The notes: generated by a model from the letters alone, not told the origin. Positions 25,168-33,650 are shown, numbered from the stretch's first letter. The stretch is DNA of 64,000 nucleotides from Phyllobacterium myrsinacearum (GCF_002980555.1 NZ_PVBT01000001.1:1116001-1180000), one strand, 5' to 3'. A program made the numbers and translations.

Positions 25168-26388
25168 CTAATCCATTGGCAGGAGATCGGGGAGTAACAA
25201 GACTGTCGGGAATCCCGGCACAGGCGGACTGATCCAGCGGCGGGCGCGCCCGCGGCCGAATGATTGCACCTTTCCTGCCGCCGCAAGTGCCTGCAGCGCC
25301 CGCTGGACGGTGCGGGAACTTGCCCCCAGTGCAATTGCCAGCGCGGAGCTTGACCATGACTCACCATCGGCGAGAAAGGCGAGAACCGCCCCATTCTGCT
25401 CTTCCACCGGCGGGGCGAGCACGACGATCTCGCTGGCGTCGAGGGGCGTGAGACAAAACCCCTGTGCCGTTGCAGAGACATCCGCCAGCAGCCGCAATTC
25501 CTCGCGCAGCCGTCCAACTTCCACTCTCAGGCGGGCGCGGTGCGACTCGTCCGCATGTTTTGCCCCGAATGCACGGGCGAGGAGCACAGCTCTCGGCACG
25601 TCGCCGGGCGAGGCTTCGCCCAGGGTGCGGGCCAGCGCAAACAATACCGGGCGCGTGGCGAGGGATATTACCCGATCTCTGACCCGCACGACATGCCGGC
25701 ATGCGTCGACAACAAGCGCTCCGGATGCAAGCAGGGTTTCAACCTCCTCAAGCCGGAGGGGATATTCCTCGCCCCGCCTGATCAGACGCGCGGCGGGTTC
25801 CTGCAGAACGCGGGAGGCATGCTCAACTTCGGCGATAAGGGCGGGGATCTTCGCTTCAAGCGCGGCGTCCCTGGCCCGCTTGAGCGCGTTGCGCGCTGCC
25901 GACGTGTCGAGGCGCCGAATGGCAATTCCGCCAGCCACCAGGGCGAGGGCAGCTCTTGAGGCTGCCGGCAGCGGCGCAGGATCAAGCGTGGCAAGGGCGC
26001 GCTCGGCAGCGTCGACATGACCGACCAGCAGCAGCCGCCGAATATGCACGGTTCGCGCGTGGGCGGCATTGACGTGATCGCCATGGGCCTCAAGGGTTTC
26101 GCGCGCCGTGTCGAGCGCCTTCACGCGCCAGCCCAGGTCGCGTGAGACGAGCGCAATCTCAGCCTCGGCGACGATGCAGCGCGCGCGGGCGACTTCCTCC
26201 CTTGCGCCGAACGCTCGCGCGGCATTCTGCAACAGCGTTCTGGCACGCGGGAATTCACCAAGCTGCGCCATGGCGATGCCACGCAGGGCGAGGGCAGGTG
26301 CATCATCGCGCAGCGCCACCCGCTTCAACGCGCCGAGGATATCACCCGTCGCGAGGGCACGGGCTGCAGCGGTGATCAACGAGTCCAT
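25168..26388 (-). CDS. TPR-like helical protein with C-terminal winged helix
   Basis: 406 residues. The first 200 or so form Ala/Arg-rich helical repeats of TPR type (RGIAMAQLGEFPRARTLLQ…, ARCIVAEAEIALVSRD…). The tail (about 335-390) has a winged-helix pattern: SWSSSALAIALGASSRTVQRALQALAAAGKVQSFGRG. The family resembles helical-repeat transcription regulators, and I do not know a characterised member. Its first 13 bases overlap the HxlR gene, and the beta-propeller gene follows 53 bases after its stop, suggesting one operon. Confidence 0.72.
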   Translation of the reverse strand: MDSLITAAARALATGDILGALKRVALRDDAPALALRGIAMAQLGEFPRARTLLQNAARAFGAREEVARARCIVAEAEIALVSRDLGWRVKALDTARETLEAHGDHVNAAHARTVHIRRLLLVGHVDAAERALATLDPAPLPAASRAALALVAGGIAIRRLDTSAARNALKRARDAALEAKIPALIAEVEHASRVLQEPAARLIRRGEEYPLRLEEVETLLASGALVVDACRHVVRVRDRVISLATRPVLFALARTLGEASPGDVPRAVLLARAFGAKHADESHRARLRVEVGRLREELRLLADVSATAQGFCLTPLDASEIVVLAPPVEEQNGAVLAFLADGESWSSSALAIALGASSRTVQRALQALAAAGKVQSFGRGRARRWISPPVPGFPTVLLLPDLLPMD

Positions 26389-26870
26389 CGGCCGGACCCT
26401 TCGCGTTTGGCAAGACGGGCCTTCCCCGGTTCAACGGATTTGCCGGCATTGTTGACAAAGGCCACGCGAAGTTCCTCACCCGTCGATACGTCAATGATAC
26501 CGACGGGAGCCGGTTCTTCCAGTATATGGGCTTCGCCCCATTGCGTCAGTGCCGATAAGGTAAGGGCGAGGGCCCGCCCGGATGCCGTCAGCGCATAGGC
26601 GTGACGCTCACGCTCGCCGGGTTCCTGATAGGCCCGCCGCGTCATGATCCCGGCCGCAACCAGCCTGGCAAGCCGGTCCGACAGCATCGATCGCGGTGCG
26701 TCAAGGTCCGCCCGCATGTCGTCATAGCGCTGCACACCGTAAAACGCTTCGCGCAGAATAAGCAGCGTCCAGCGATCGCCAAGGATTTCAGCGGCAAGCG
26801 CCATGGGACACTGGTCTTTCGGGACCAGGGCCCGGCGGCGGATAGAAGCGTCCGACTCTGAGTTTGACAT
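26376..26870 (-). CDS. HxlR-family transcriptional regulator
   Basis: 164 residues. The HxlR winged helix is clear: CPMALAAEILGDRWTLLILREAF, then MLSDRLARLVAAGIMTRR and a wing RHAYALTASGRAL. The Cys before PMALAAEIL is the conserved sensing position in redox or aldehyde sensors such as HypR and YodB; whether it senses here is inference. It is divergent from a dienelactone-hydrolase-like gene, with a strong inverted repeat between them. Confidence 0.9.
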   Translation of the reverse strand: MSNSESDASIRRRALVPKDQCPMALAAEILGDRWTLLILREAFYGVQRYDDMRADLDAPRSMLSDRLARLVAAGIMTRRAYQEPGERERHAYALTASGRALALTLSALTQWGEAHILEEPAPVGIIDVSTGEELRVAFVNNAGKSVEPGKARLAKREGSGRWTR

Positions 26871-26885
26871 ACGGTATCAGATAGT

Positions 26886-26912
26886 CCAGATTTTGCTGAG
26901 TTCAAAATCTGG
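26886..26912. promoter_or_regulatory. Inverted repeat, candidate HxlR operator
   Basis: Perfect 10-base arms CCAGATTTTG and CAAAATCTGG separated by seven bases, in the 68-base gap between the HxlR gene and the divergent hydrolase gene. Two GGTAT(C/T)AG copies lie just outside. Position and symmetry fit an autoregulatory operator for both genes. Confidence 0.55.
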
Positions 26913-26938
26913 TATTAGCCTAAGCGAAGGGATTTGTC

Positions 26939-27784
26939 ATGGCAGGCAGCGATGTGAGCGTCTCCGACCCGTTGGAGGATTTCGACCGGCGCGATGTCAC
27001 GATCGACGATGTGACGAAAACGGTACTGGTCTCCGGTCATGGACCGGCCGTCATCGTGATGACCGAAATGCCGGGGATCAGCCCGCAGGTCGCGCGCTTT
27101 GCCCGTTGGGTCCGCGAAGCGGGATTCACAGTCTTCATGCCGTCGCTGTTTGGGCGTGACGGGGTGGTCGCAACGGCCGGAGAAGGCGCAGCGGTCTTTC
27201 AGCGTGCCTGTGTCAGCGCCGAATTCAGGGCGTTTGCAGGGAAAGGTGCAAGCCCGGTGACGCGGTGGCTCCGTGCGCTCGCCAAGCTTGCCCATGCGGA
27301 ATGCGGCGGTCCCGGTGTCGGCGCCATCGGGATGTGTTTTACCGGAAATTTTGCCCTGTCGATGATGCTGGAGGCATCGGTGCTGGCGCCGGTCCTGTCG
27401 CAGCCGACGCTGCCGCTCGATGATCCCGCGGCAATTGAAAGCCCGCCGGACGAACTGGCCGCCGTGCGCGACAGGCTGGAGCGGGAGGACCTGACGGTTC
27501 TGGCATACCGTTTCCAGGGCGATCAGTTCTGCCAGGCCCGGCGCTTTGCCGCCTATGCGGAGGCGCTTGGAGACCGGTTCATCGGCCATGTTCTTCCCGA
27601 TAGCGCTGCCAACACCGAGGTTCCGCCGTTTTTCGCACAATATGTGACAACGCCGCACAGCGTCGTCACGGCGCATCTGATCGACGAACAGGGTCAGCCG
27701 ACCTTGCAGGCGAGGGATGAAATCCTGCGCTTCTTTGCCCGCCGTCTGAAAATGGAGGCGGGCGAGGCTCGGTTGGGGCATTGA
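26939..27784 (+). CDS. Dienelactone-hydrolase-family protein
   Basis: 281 residues of the alpha/beta-hydrolase fold. The nucleophile motif is GMCFTGN with Cys, as in true dienelactone hydrolases rather than Ser esterases. The early oxyanion segment VIVMTEMPGISP is typical of the family. Acid and His positions probably lie in the FQGDQF and GHVLPDSA segments. The family hydrolyses dienelactones from chlorocatechol breakdown and other small lactones or esters. Divergent pairing with HxlR suggests induction by a reactive small molecule. Confidence 0.82.
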   Translation: MAGSDVSVSDPLEDFDRRDVTIDDVTKTVLVSGHGPAVIVMTEMPGISPQVARFARWVREAGFTVFMPSLFGRDGVVATAGEGAAVFQRACVSAEFRAFAGKGASPVTRWLRALAKLAHAECGGPGVGAIGMCFTGNFALSMMLEASVLAPVLSQPTLPLDDPAAIESPPDELAAVRDRLEREDLTVLAYRFQGDQFCQARRFAAYAEALGDRFIGHVLPDSAANTEVPPFFAQYVTTPHSVVTAHLIDEQGQPTLQARDEILRFFARRLKMEAGEARLGH

Positions 27785-27917
27785 CGGGGGAAGAATATCA
27801 CCGAGCCTCCCATTGCCTCATGGAGAGTAGCAATACTGCATCATGAGCACCGGAGTTGGGCTTTTTCAAGAAGCGCCCGGATAGACCAGATCAGGTGCCG
27901 GTCCCAATACTCCACTT

Positions 27918-27959
27918 TTGCTTGCGCAAAACGGATATCGACAAAATTGCTTGCACAAA
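27918..27959. promoter_or_regulatory. Direct repeat TTGCTTGC(G/A)CAAA
   Basis: Two 13-base copies at 27918-27930 and 27947-27959 differ at one base and start 29 bases apart, about three helical turns, which would place them on the same face of DNA. They lie in the 278-base gap before the small gene at 28063. A tandem operator is possible. No other feature seen in 27785-28062. Confidence 0.3.
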
Positions 27960-28062
27960 CGCAATGCAAAGCATGCATTTGTTCAGATGATATTAATCTG
28001 GAAATAGCATCTTTGTGCCGGCGTTAAGCTGGGAATGACGTCGTTTACGGGCAGGGGGCTCT

Positions 28063-28245
28063 GTGGATCAGGATGGCGAGAACACGAAAATAGACTACCA
28101 ACCCTATGTGATGTCGGTTTGGCCGGTTCTATTCGCATTCGTGGCAATATCAATGATGGTGCTGTTTCTCGGGAGAATGGGTGCCGATTTCAGGCATGCG
28201 GGTAATCACAATCCCGACGCTCCGGCGCTGGCCGGTGACCAATAG
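28063..28245 (+). CDS. Small single-span membrane protein
   Basis: 60 residues from GTG 28063, with GGCAGGGGG close upstream. A charged N-terminus, one membrane helix (about 17-39, VWPVLFAFVAISMMVLFLG) and a polar tail. No family recognised. The gene is isolated, with convergent neighbour at 28301. Confidence 0.5.
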   Translation: MDQDGENTKIDYQPYVMSVWPVLFAFVAISMMVLFLGRMGADFRHAGNHNPDAPALAGDQ

Positions 28246-28300
28246 CGGACAGCCCGATCCGGCTGCGGCCTGATGTCCTTTAAATCAACCGAGCGGCCGC

Positions 28301-28591
28301 TTAACTGCGTTTTCCGGCCTTTCCCGCCAGTATTTTCAAGAACCGGTGAATCGTGCGCCGGTTCGGCTTCTCGCTCAGCCTGCTGAAGCGCCGGTGCAGA
28401 AATTCGTCAATCTCGCGAATGGAGACATTGGCAAGATCGGCACCATAACGCGCCTTCAATGCTTCCTCGATCATATCCAGGTCCCTCGTGGTCGGATTGT
28501 AACCAGAGGTACTTATGGCAAGAGGCAGCGATTGGTGAATGAGGTATTTTGCAAGCTTATTGAGTTCTGGATCACGGTCCAATTCACCCAT
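28301..28591 (-). CDS. Hypothetical protein
   Basis: 96 residues from ATG 28591, chosen because GGGGGAG lies five bases upstream; a longer frame starts at 28618. Soluble, basic at the C-terminus (RTIHRFLKILAGKAGKRS), mostly helical. A central LDMIEEALKARYGADLANVSIREIDEFL segment looks like a conserved helical pair. No motif of known function. Confidence 0.6.
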   Translation of the reverse strand: MGELDRDPELNKLAKYLIHQSLPLAISTSGYNPTTRDLDMIEEALKARYGADLANVSIREIDEFLHRRFSRLSEKPNRRTIHRFLKILAGKAGKRS

Positions 28592-28795
28592 TTTATCTCC
28601 CCCTGTGCTCTTCGGCACTGTGGCGATAGAATACGCTTTGACTGAACGGCAAGCAACAACGCAGAAACAAAATATTCTACAAATAAATGTGCTGAATTTT
28701 ACTTCATTTGACGGGTATTACTAACGGGTAGCTCCGGGAAAACATAGTGAACTCGGAGAGATCGCAGTTAGTCCAGAGGAATGCGTTTTTGAACA

Positions 28796-29344
28796 TCATT
28801 GTTCAAATTGCAATCCGGTGAGAAACCAGACCCATCGCGAACGATCTTCCGGGTCAGGGGCCTGGGGCATGTTGTCGACGGGCCAGACAATGGAGAATGG
28901 CCCGAAATCGCCGGGCTCGAGAGGGCGGAAATCGCCTTCCCGGCATTTTCCTGCCTTGGCCTCGATGTCGTTGCAGGCAATCTGCGAGGCTACGATCGGA
29001 TTGTAACGTTTGATTTCATCCATCGCGATTCTGGCGGAATAATTGTCGGGCGCTATTCCTTTGATGACCTGCGCATTGGCCAATCCGTTCTTTGCCAGAA
29101 TTTCGATCAGCGAAAACCCCCTATAGGTACGCTGTACATCGTTGCTCCAGGGCGTCCTGGTCTTGATCACCCGGTAGGCAAATGATTTTGCCAGATCATC
29201 CTCGTTATAGGAGGCAATGGGTTTTCCGCGCTGGCGTTCGATCTGGAGAACGTGCGGTTCGACCATGGCCGCGGAGGCGGCAGAGGCCGCACAGATCAGA
29301 ACAAGACCTAAAAGACAGATGCGCCAACCGCTGTATATTTCCAC
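28796..29344 (-). CDS. Secreted sulfite-oxidase-fold (molybdopterin-binding-domain-like) protein
   Basis: 182 residues with a signal peptide (cleavage near ASA-AM). The mature protein follows the pattern of the oxidoreductase molybdopterin-binding fold as found in short stand-alone members: FSLIEILAKNGLANAQVI, DNYSARIAMDEI, FGPFSIVWPVDN and final SRWVWFLTGLQF. These short secreted versions usually lack the cofactor-ligand Cys of true sulfite oxidases, so catalysis is doubtful. It lies 10 bases after the response-regulator gene on the same strand, which suggests an envelope partner of that signalling protein. Confidence 0.7.
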   Translation of the reverse strand: MEIYSGWRICLLGLVLICAASAASAAMVEPHVLQIERQRGKPIASYNEDDLAKSFAYRVIKTRTPWSNDVQRTYRGFSLIEILAKNGLANAQVIKGIAPDNYSARIAMDEIKRYNPIVASQIACNDIEAKAGKCREGDFRPLEPGDFGPFSIVWPVDNMPQAPDPEDRSRWVWFLTGLQFEQ

Positions 29345-29354
29345 GGCCTTTTCC

Positions 29355-30032
29355 TCAATCGCTTACAGGATCGTTGTTGTTGGCAGTGATCTTGCGCCCG
29401 TGCGCCAGGACTTTGCTGCGCGCGCGCTTGTATTTCTGCTCGGCCATCTCGGCACTTTTCATCTTGAAGTGCTTTGCCATGAGCACAAACAGTTCATTGC
29501 GCTTCATGCCCTTCGGGCGGTCTTCCACCCATTGGAGGCATTCTTCTTCCGATAGGGACAGGAACGGATAGTAGTAGCCGGGAAAAGCGTCGCTGATCGT
29601 CTCGCTGCCCCGGTGCAAGACGAATTCGGAACGGGTCATGAGTTCAAGAATACTGGCGAGCGTGGGCGCATTGAGCCGGTTTTTACCCAGATATCCCTTC
29701 GCGCCGAGGTTCCGGCATGTTTCCGCCTCATCGGTCGAATACCGGCCGGTGATAACCAGATGAACCGCGGCAGGGGTGGAATTGATGATGGACTCGACGA
29801 TTTTGAGACGCACATCACGGGATTCCATTTCAGTGCCATAGTCGGGAAGTCCGGGATCGATGATGATCAGGTCGAACTCGTCGGCCTCTATGGCCATCTG
29901 GGCGGCGTGGAAGGTCTCGGCGATCGCCACCTGCTGGCCGGATGTCCTGAAGTGCCGCCTGAGCGAATCGGCGTAAAAATGATCATCTTCGATGATCAGA
30001 ACTTTGGAAATTTTGACGTTCGCTTGGTCCAT
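29355..30032 (-). CDS. Response regulator with atypical helical output domain
   Basis: 225 residues from ATG 30032 (MDQANVKISKVLIIEDD…); upstream sequence in frame is not receiver-like and overlaps another small gene. The receiver domain has the acidic pair EDD and phospho-acceptor Asp in LIIIDPGLP. The conserved Lys lies in GYLGKNRL. The output part (about 155-225, LSEEECLQWVEDRPKGMKRNELFVLMAKHFKMKSAEMAEQKYKRARSK…) is helical and looks like an HTH but not LuxR or OmpR type. Operonic with a secreted sulfite-oxidase-fold protein. Confidence 0.75.
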   Translation of the reverse strand: MDQANVKISKVLIIEDDHFYADSLRRHFRTSGQQVAIAETFHAAQMAIEADEFDLIIIDPGLPDYGTEMESRDVRLKIVESIINSTPAAVHLVITGRYSTDEAETCRNLGAKGYLGKNRLNAPTLASILELMTRSEFVLHRGSETISDAFPGYYYPFLSLSEEECLQWVEDRPKGMKRNELFVLMAKHFKMKSAEMAEQKYKRARSKVLAHGRKITANNNDPVSD

Positions 30033-30150
30033 GCGTGGCGTTTTAACAGGCCCGTTCCAGGAAAAATAGGTATCATCGCGGCACCTAATCGCGACAGACC
30101 GTTCACCCGTCACAACAGACATGCAAAGGCGCAAGATGGCCTGGTTTTTC

Positions 30151-30384
30151 CTAAAGCAACGTTGCCATTGAAACGATCCACCAATAGTGAAACTCGTTTT
30201 GTTTGCTGTCGTTCCACGTGCACCACCGGTCGTTTTCCTGTTCAAACTCGCTGTGATCATAACGCTCGATCAGCGACCGAATTGTAAGCTTGCAATCTTC
30301 AATTGTTTCGAATCGCAGGGGCAGGGGCTCGTCCCATAAAACATCACCAAGCGTGTTTCGCACGCCGTGCTTGATTATATACAT
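30151..30384 (-). CDS. Small hypothetical protein
   Basis: 77 residues, MYIIKHGVRNTLGDVL… with several Trp (NDRWCTWNDSK, HYWWIVSM). Soluble and acidic; no motif recognised. Codon use fits coding sequence, but no strong ribosome site is seen upstream of the ATG at 30384. It precedes the response-regulator gene on the same strand by about 120 bases. Confidence 0.45.
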   Translation of the reverse strand: MYIIKHGVRNTLGDVLWDEPLPLRFETIEDCKLTIRSLIERYDHSEFEQENDRWCTWNDSKQNEFHYWWIVSMATLL

Positions 30385-30566
30385 ACTTGAAGACCCCCGA
30401 AATTCTTTCAGCTATACTTAGTTGTATTGAATCGGAATACAACCATGGCGTGAAAAGAAAGCGCGGATTTGTTGCAGGAGCGCTGTTTGGTGCGCGGTGC
30501 CCAATTCAGCGCGCCGCAGCTTGCTTGCTGTGGCGGGCCGCCGGTGTGGCCAAATGGCTTTGATTT

Positions 30567-30591
30567 GGAACCTTCACCGGTAATCCGAGTT
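30567..30591 (+). promoter_or_regulatory. Possible EcfG-type promoter
   Basis: GGAAC (30567-30571), 16-base spacer, AGTT (30588-30591), one base from the GGAAC-N16-CGTT consensus of alphaproteobacterial general-stress promoters. It would transcribe the 44-residue gene at 30683. The remaining 30385-30682 stretch holds no other gene I can support. Confidence 0.25.
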
Positions 30592-30682
30592 GAAGAACGC
30601 TGGCGAAATCCCGTTGGCAGGGCCCGGCCTGGACGATGTGTGCAGCATCTGACAAGCCGGGCCACAGGAGGATGCAAGGAGA

Positions 30683-30817
30683 ATGATCGAAGATTTTGAT
30701 GAGGATGACGAAGAGGTCTGGCCAAGCCACAGCTCAAATGCCTGGTATATCGCCATATTCATCGGAGGCGTGGCGGCCGCCGCGCTCCTGACTTATATTT
30801 TCGGCGGCTGGCTCTGA
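30683..30817 (+). CDS. Very small tail-anchored-like membrane protein
   Basis: 44 residues: an acidic N-terminus (MIEDFDEDDEEVW), then one membrane helix starting near residue 21 (AWYIAIFIGGVAAAALLTYI) and a short tail GGWL. AAGGAG lies close before the ATG. The acidic-head/single-helix design is common for small regulatory membrane proteins. No homologue recognised. Upstream lies a possible general-stress promoter. Confidence 0.55.
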   Translation: MIEDFDEDDEEVWPSHSSNAWYIAIFIGGVAAAALLTYIFGGWL

Positions 30818-30922
30818 CAATAGCGGCCTGAAAGCGCCTCAGGCCTCTGTTCCCTTGCGAATGAGACGCCCGTTAACCAAAGTTAGCCGTGACACGCAAT
30901 GTTGCCCTGTCTTGTTAAGGTG

Positions 30923-30950
30923 CTGTCAACCTATCGGTGCGAGTTATAAT
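30923..30950 (+). promoter_or_regulatory. Promoter upstream of rlpA
   Basis: CTGTCA (30923-30928), 16-base spacer, perfect -10 TATAAT (30945-30950), about 100 bases before the rlpA start. Confidence 0.5.
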
Positions 30951-31050
30951 TCTGGTGCAATACTCCATGATGGGTCCTGGGGCTGCACCGGGTTGTTGTT
31001 CAGTATCGTTGCGTAAAAGTGTGGGGACGGCATTCAGCCGGTAGTTTGCA

Positions 31051-32361
31051 TTGTCAAAAGCCAAAGCTTTTCGAATTGCGGGAGTTGTTGCGATGGGCGC
31101 CCTGATGGCAGCCTGCGCGTCACCAAAGGCAAAAGTTGGCAAACGAGGCCACGGCAAGGAATATTTCGCTGAATCGGAATATGGCGTCAAAGCCAGCCCG
31201 CGTGTCGTCACGGATTTCCGCAACATGCCGCGCGGCGGCGGACGCAACCAGCTCGGCAGGCCCTATCAGGTCCGCGGCAAGTGGTATTATCCCAAGGAAG
31301 AGCTGGGCTACAAGCGTCAGGGGCGCGCATCCTGGTATGGCTCGGCCTTTCATGGCCGCCTGACCGCCAATGGCGAAGTGTATGACATGAACCACCTGTC
31401 GGCGGCGCACCCGACCATGCCATTGCCAAGCTATGCGCGCGTGACCAATCTTGCCAATGGCAGTTCCGTGATCGTGCGCGTCAACGACCGCGGGCCCTAT
31501 CACAGCAACCGCGTGATCGATCTGTCGCAAAAGGCGGCGACCATGCTCGACTACCAGCACACGGGAACCGCCGATGTGAAGGTTGAATATGTGGGCCGCG
31601 CGCCGCTGGAAGGGCGCGACGACAACTTTTTGCTCGCATCATATCGTGGCCCCGGCATGCGTGACCGGCTGATGCAGCCGGATTCAGGCACGATGATTGC
31701 CATGAATGGGCCGACACCCACCCAGCGCAATGCTGTTTCCATTCCCGGCATGCAGCCGCCGAAGGCGCAGGGCGTTCAGGTGGCCAGCCTGAATGTGGCG
31801 CCGGTATCATTCAATGACCAGGCCGCCGGTCTTGGCGCACCCGCGCAGCCGCAGATGGATGCGGCCATGGGCGCGATGCCGTTTGGCTATGACATACAGC
31901 CGGTTCTGCCGCTCGTTGGTCCCTATATCGACGACAAGCCGGCAATCCTGCTCGGATCGCTCAAGGGCAACACCAGGCGCGCGTCTCCATTCGTCAGTTC
32001 CTACGCCAGCGAGCGTGTTGCAAGTGCCAATGCGACGGCGGTGGCGATGAACAGCCTGATATCGCCGAAGACCATTTCCGACGCGTGGAAGAATGAAAAC
32101 AGGCAGCGTGACGCTGCAGCGGCACCGGCGGGTGAATATGTCGATGTCGGCCTTTTCGCCGACAGGTCCGAAGCGGGGCGCGTGATGAGCGCCCTGGCGC
32201 CATTGGGCAAGGTCGATCTGTCCGAAGTCAACAGCCCTGATGGCCCGCGCATCGCTTTGATCGCACGCACCAGCGCGGGAAAAAATACCGATGCCTTGCT
32301 GCAGGCTGCCTGGAAAGCGGGAGCAGGTGATGCGTTTGTCGTGCGCGATGACGGAAACTGA
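31051..32361 (+). CDS. rlpA: RlpA-like septal lytic transglycosylase lipoprotein
   Basis: 436 residues. The TTG start at 31051 gives a lipoprotein signal with lipobox LMAAC near residue 22; the next ATG (31093) would destroy it. The RlpA double-psi beta-barrel follows (about 92-185: GRASWYGSAFHGRLTANGE…, VNDRGPY with catalytic Asp). A long Pro/Ala linker leads to a C-terminal SPOR-like domain (about 360-436, YVDVGLFADRSEAGRVMSAL). RlpA cuts peptidoglycan strands lacking stem peptides at the septum. It overlaps the downstream dacF gene, pairing two cell-wall proteins. Confidence 0.9.
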   Translation: MSKAKAFRIAGVVAMGALMAACASPKAKVGKRGHGKEYFAESEYGVKASPRVVTDFRNMPRGGGRNQLGRPYQVRGKWYYPKEELGYKRQGRASWYGSAFHGRLTANGEVYDMNHLSAAHPTMPLPSYARVTNLANGSSVIVRVNDRGPYHSNRVIDLSQKAATMLDYQHTGTADVKVEYVGRAPLEGRDDNFLLASYRGPGMRDRLMQPDSGTMIAMNGPTPTQRNAVSIPGMQPPKAQGVQVASLNVAPVSFNDQAAGLGAPAQPQMDAAMGAMPFGYDIQPVLPLVGPYIDDKPAILLGSLKGNTRRASPFVSSYASERVASANATAVAMNSLISPKTISDAWKNENRQRDAAAAPAGEYVDVGLFADRSEAGRVMSALAPLGKVDLSEVNSPDGPRIALIARTSAGKNTDALLQAAWKAGAGDAFVVRDDGN

Positions 32362-33559
32362 TTTCTCGTATCAGAGAACGTTGCCGCTCAAGCCATTCCG
32401 TAAGCTCGCCGTCAGTCTTGCCGTTCTGCTGCTTGCCGCTTTGCCGGTCCACGCGCAGGAAGCCTTGTTCGATACCAAGGCCAAGCAGGCCCTGATGCTT
32501 GAAGACCAGACCGGTACCATTCTCTATGCCAAAGCGCCTGACACGCTGATCGAACCGGCAGCGCTCGCCAAACTGATGACCATGGAACTGGTCTTTCATG
32601 CGCTCAAGACCGGCCAGATCAAGATCGACACCCAGTATACCGTCAGCGAAAATGCCTGGCGCACGGGCGGGGCGCCGTCCGGCGGCTCCACCATGTTTGC
32701 CAAGCTCAAATCGTCGATCAGCGTCGGCGACCTTATCCAGGGCGTTATCGTGCAGTCTGCCAATGACGGCTGCATCATCCTGGCTGAAGGCATTGCCGGC
32801 TCTGAGCAAAAATTTGCCGGGATGATGAACGCGCGGGCGAAGGAAATCGGTCTGAAGAATTCGACATTCCGCAATTCGACCGGATTGCCCGATCCTGAAC
32901 AAAAGGTATCGCTGACAGACCTTGTCACGCTGGCCCGCTACATCAAGCACGAATATCCGGAATATTACCGCACCTATGCGCAGGAGAGCTTTACCTGGAA
33001 CAATATTTTCCAGCGCAACCGCAATCCCTTGCTGAAGCTGGATATCGGCGCTGATGGCATGGGTACCGGCTATACCGAACAATCCGGCTATGGTCTCGTT
33101 GGTTCAGCCGAACATAATGGGCGCCGTTACATCGCCGCCCTGAGCGGTCTGGCGACGGACAAGGAGCGGGCAGAAGAAGCCAAGAAAATCTTTGAATGGG
33201 CCTATAGCGCCTTCGAGGAAGTCAATATCTTTGCCGAGGGCGAGACCATCGCTGAGGCCAGCGTGTTCGGCGGTGTCAAATCCAGCGTGCCGCTCAAGGC
33301 CCACGAAAAGATCAGCCTTCTTGTCCCGGCCGCCAACAAGGACCGCCTCAAGGCGCATGTCGAGTACAAGGGCCCGCTGCTGGCCCCGGTCAAGGCGGAT
33401 GAGCAGGTCGGCGTGCTGCGGATCTGGATCGGCGATGCGCTGGCGCAGGAAACGCCGGTTTACACGGGCGAAGCCGTTGAATCCGGCGATCTGCAAAAGC
33501 GCACGCTCGATGCGGTGCTGGAACTGACGACGGGCTGGACGCGGCGCCTGAAGCTTTAG
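32330..33559 (+). CDS. dacF: DacF/PBP5-family protein, catalytic Ser and KTG Lys replaced (probable pseudoenzyme)
   Basis: 409 residues from ATG 32330, preceded by GGGAGCAGG and overlapping the rlpA end. A signal segment (LAVLLLAALPVHAQ) leads to a penicillin-binding-protein-5 fold with full-length C-terminal beta domain. In active enzymes the motifs are SxxK, SxN and KTG. Here the first reads EPAALAKLMT, so the nucleophile position is Ala78 while Lys81 is kept. The second is SAN (143-145). The third reads DGMGTGYT, Gly245 in place of Lys. Both changes are seen directly in the codons. The overall fold and neighbours (rlpA, tmk) identify it as the dacF locus. D-Ala-D-Ala carboxypeptidase activity is unlikely; a substrate-binding or scaffold role at the septum is inference. 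Confidence 0.9.
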   Translation: MRLSCAMTETDFSYQRTLPLKPFRKLAVSLAVLLLAALPVHAQEALFDTKAKQALMLEDQTGTILYAKAPDTLIEPAALAKLMTMELVFHALKTGQIKIDTQYTVSENAWRTGGAPSGGSTMFAKLKSSISVGDLIQGVIVQSANDGCIILAEGIAGSEQKFAGMMNARAKEIGLKNSTFRNSTGLPDPEQKVSLTDLVTLARYIKHEYPEYYRTYAQESFTWNNIFQRNRNPLLKLDIGADGMGTGYTEQSGYGLVGSAEHNGRRYIAALSGLATDKERAEEAKKIFEWAYSAFEEVNIFAEGETIAEASVFGGVKSSVPLKAHEKISLLVPAANKDRLKAHVEYKGPLLAPVKADEQVGVLRIWIGDALAQETPVYTGEAVESGDLQKRTLDAVLELTTGWTRRLKL

Positions 33560-33650
33560 GATTTCCCGGCTCGACCTTTTCAGTCCCGCCCGTTAGAACC
33601 ACCTTCAGAGATGATCAAGGACGACTCTTTATCGAAAGACGGCTGACGGC

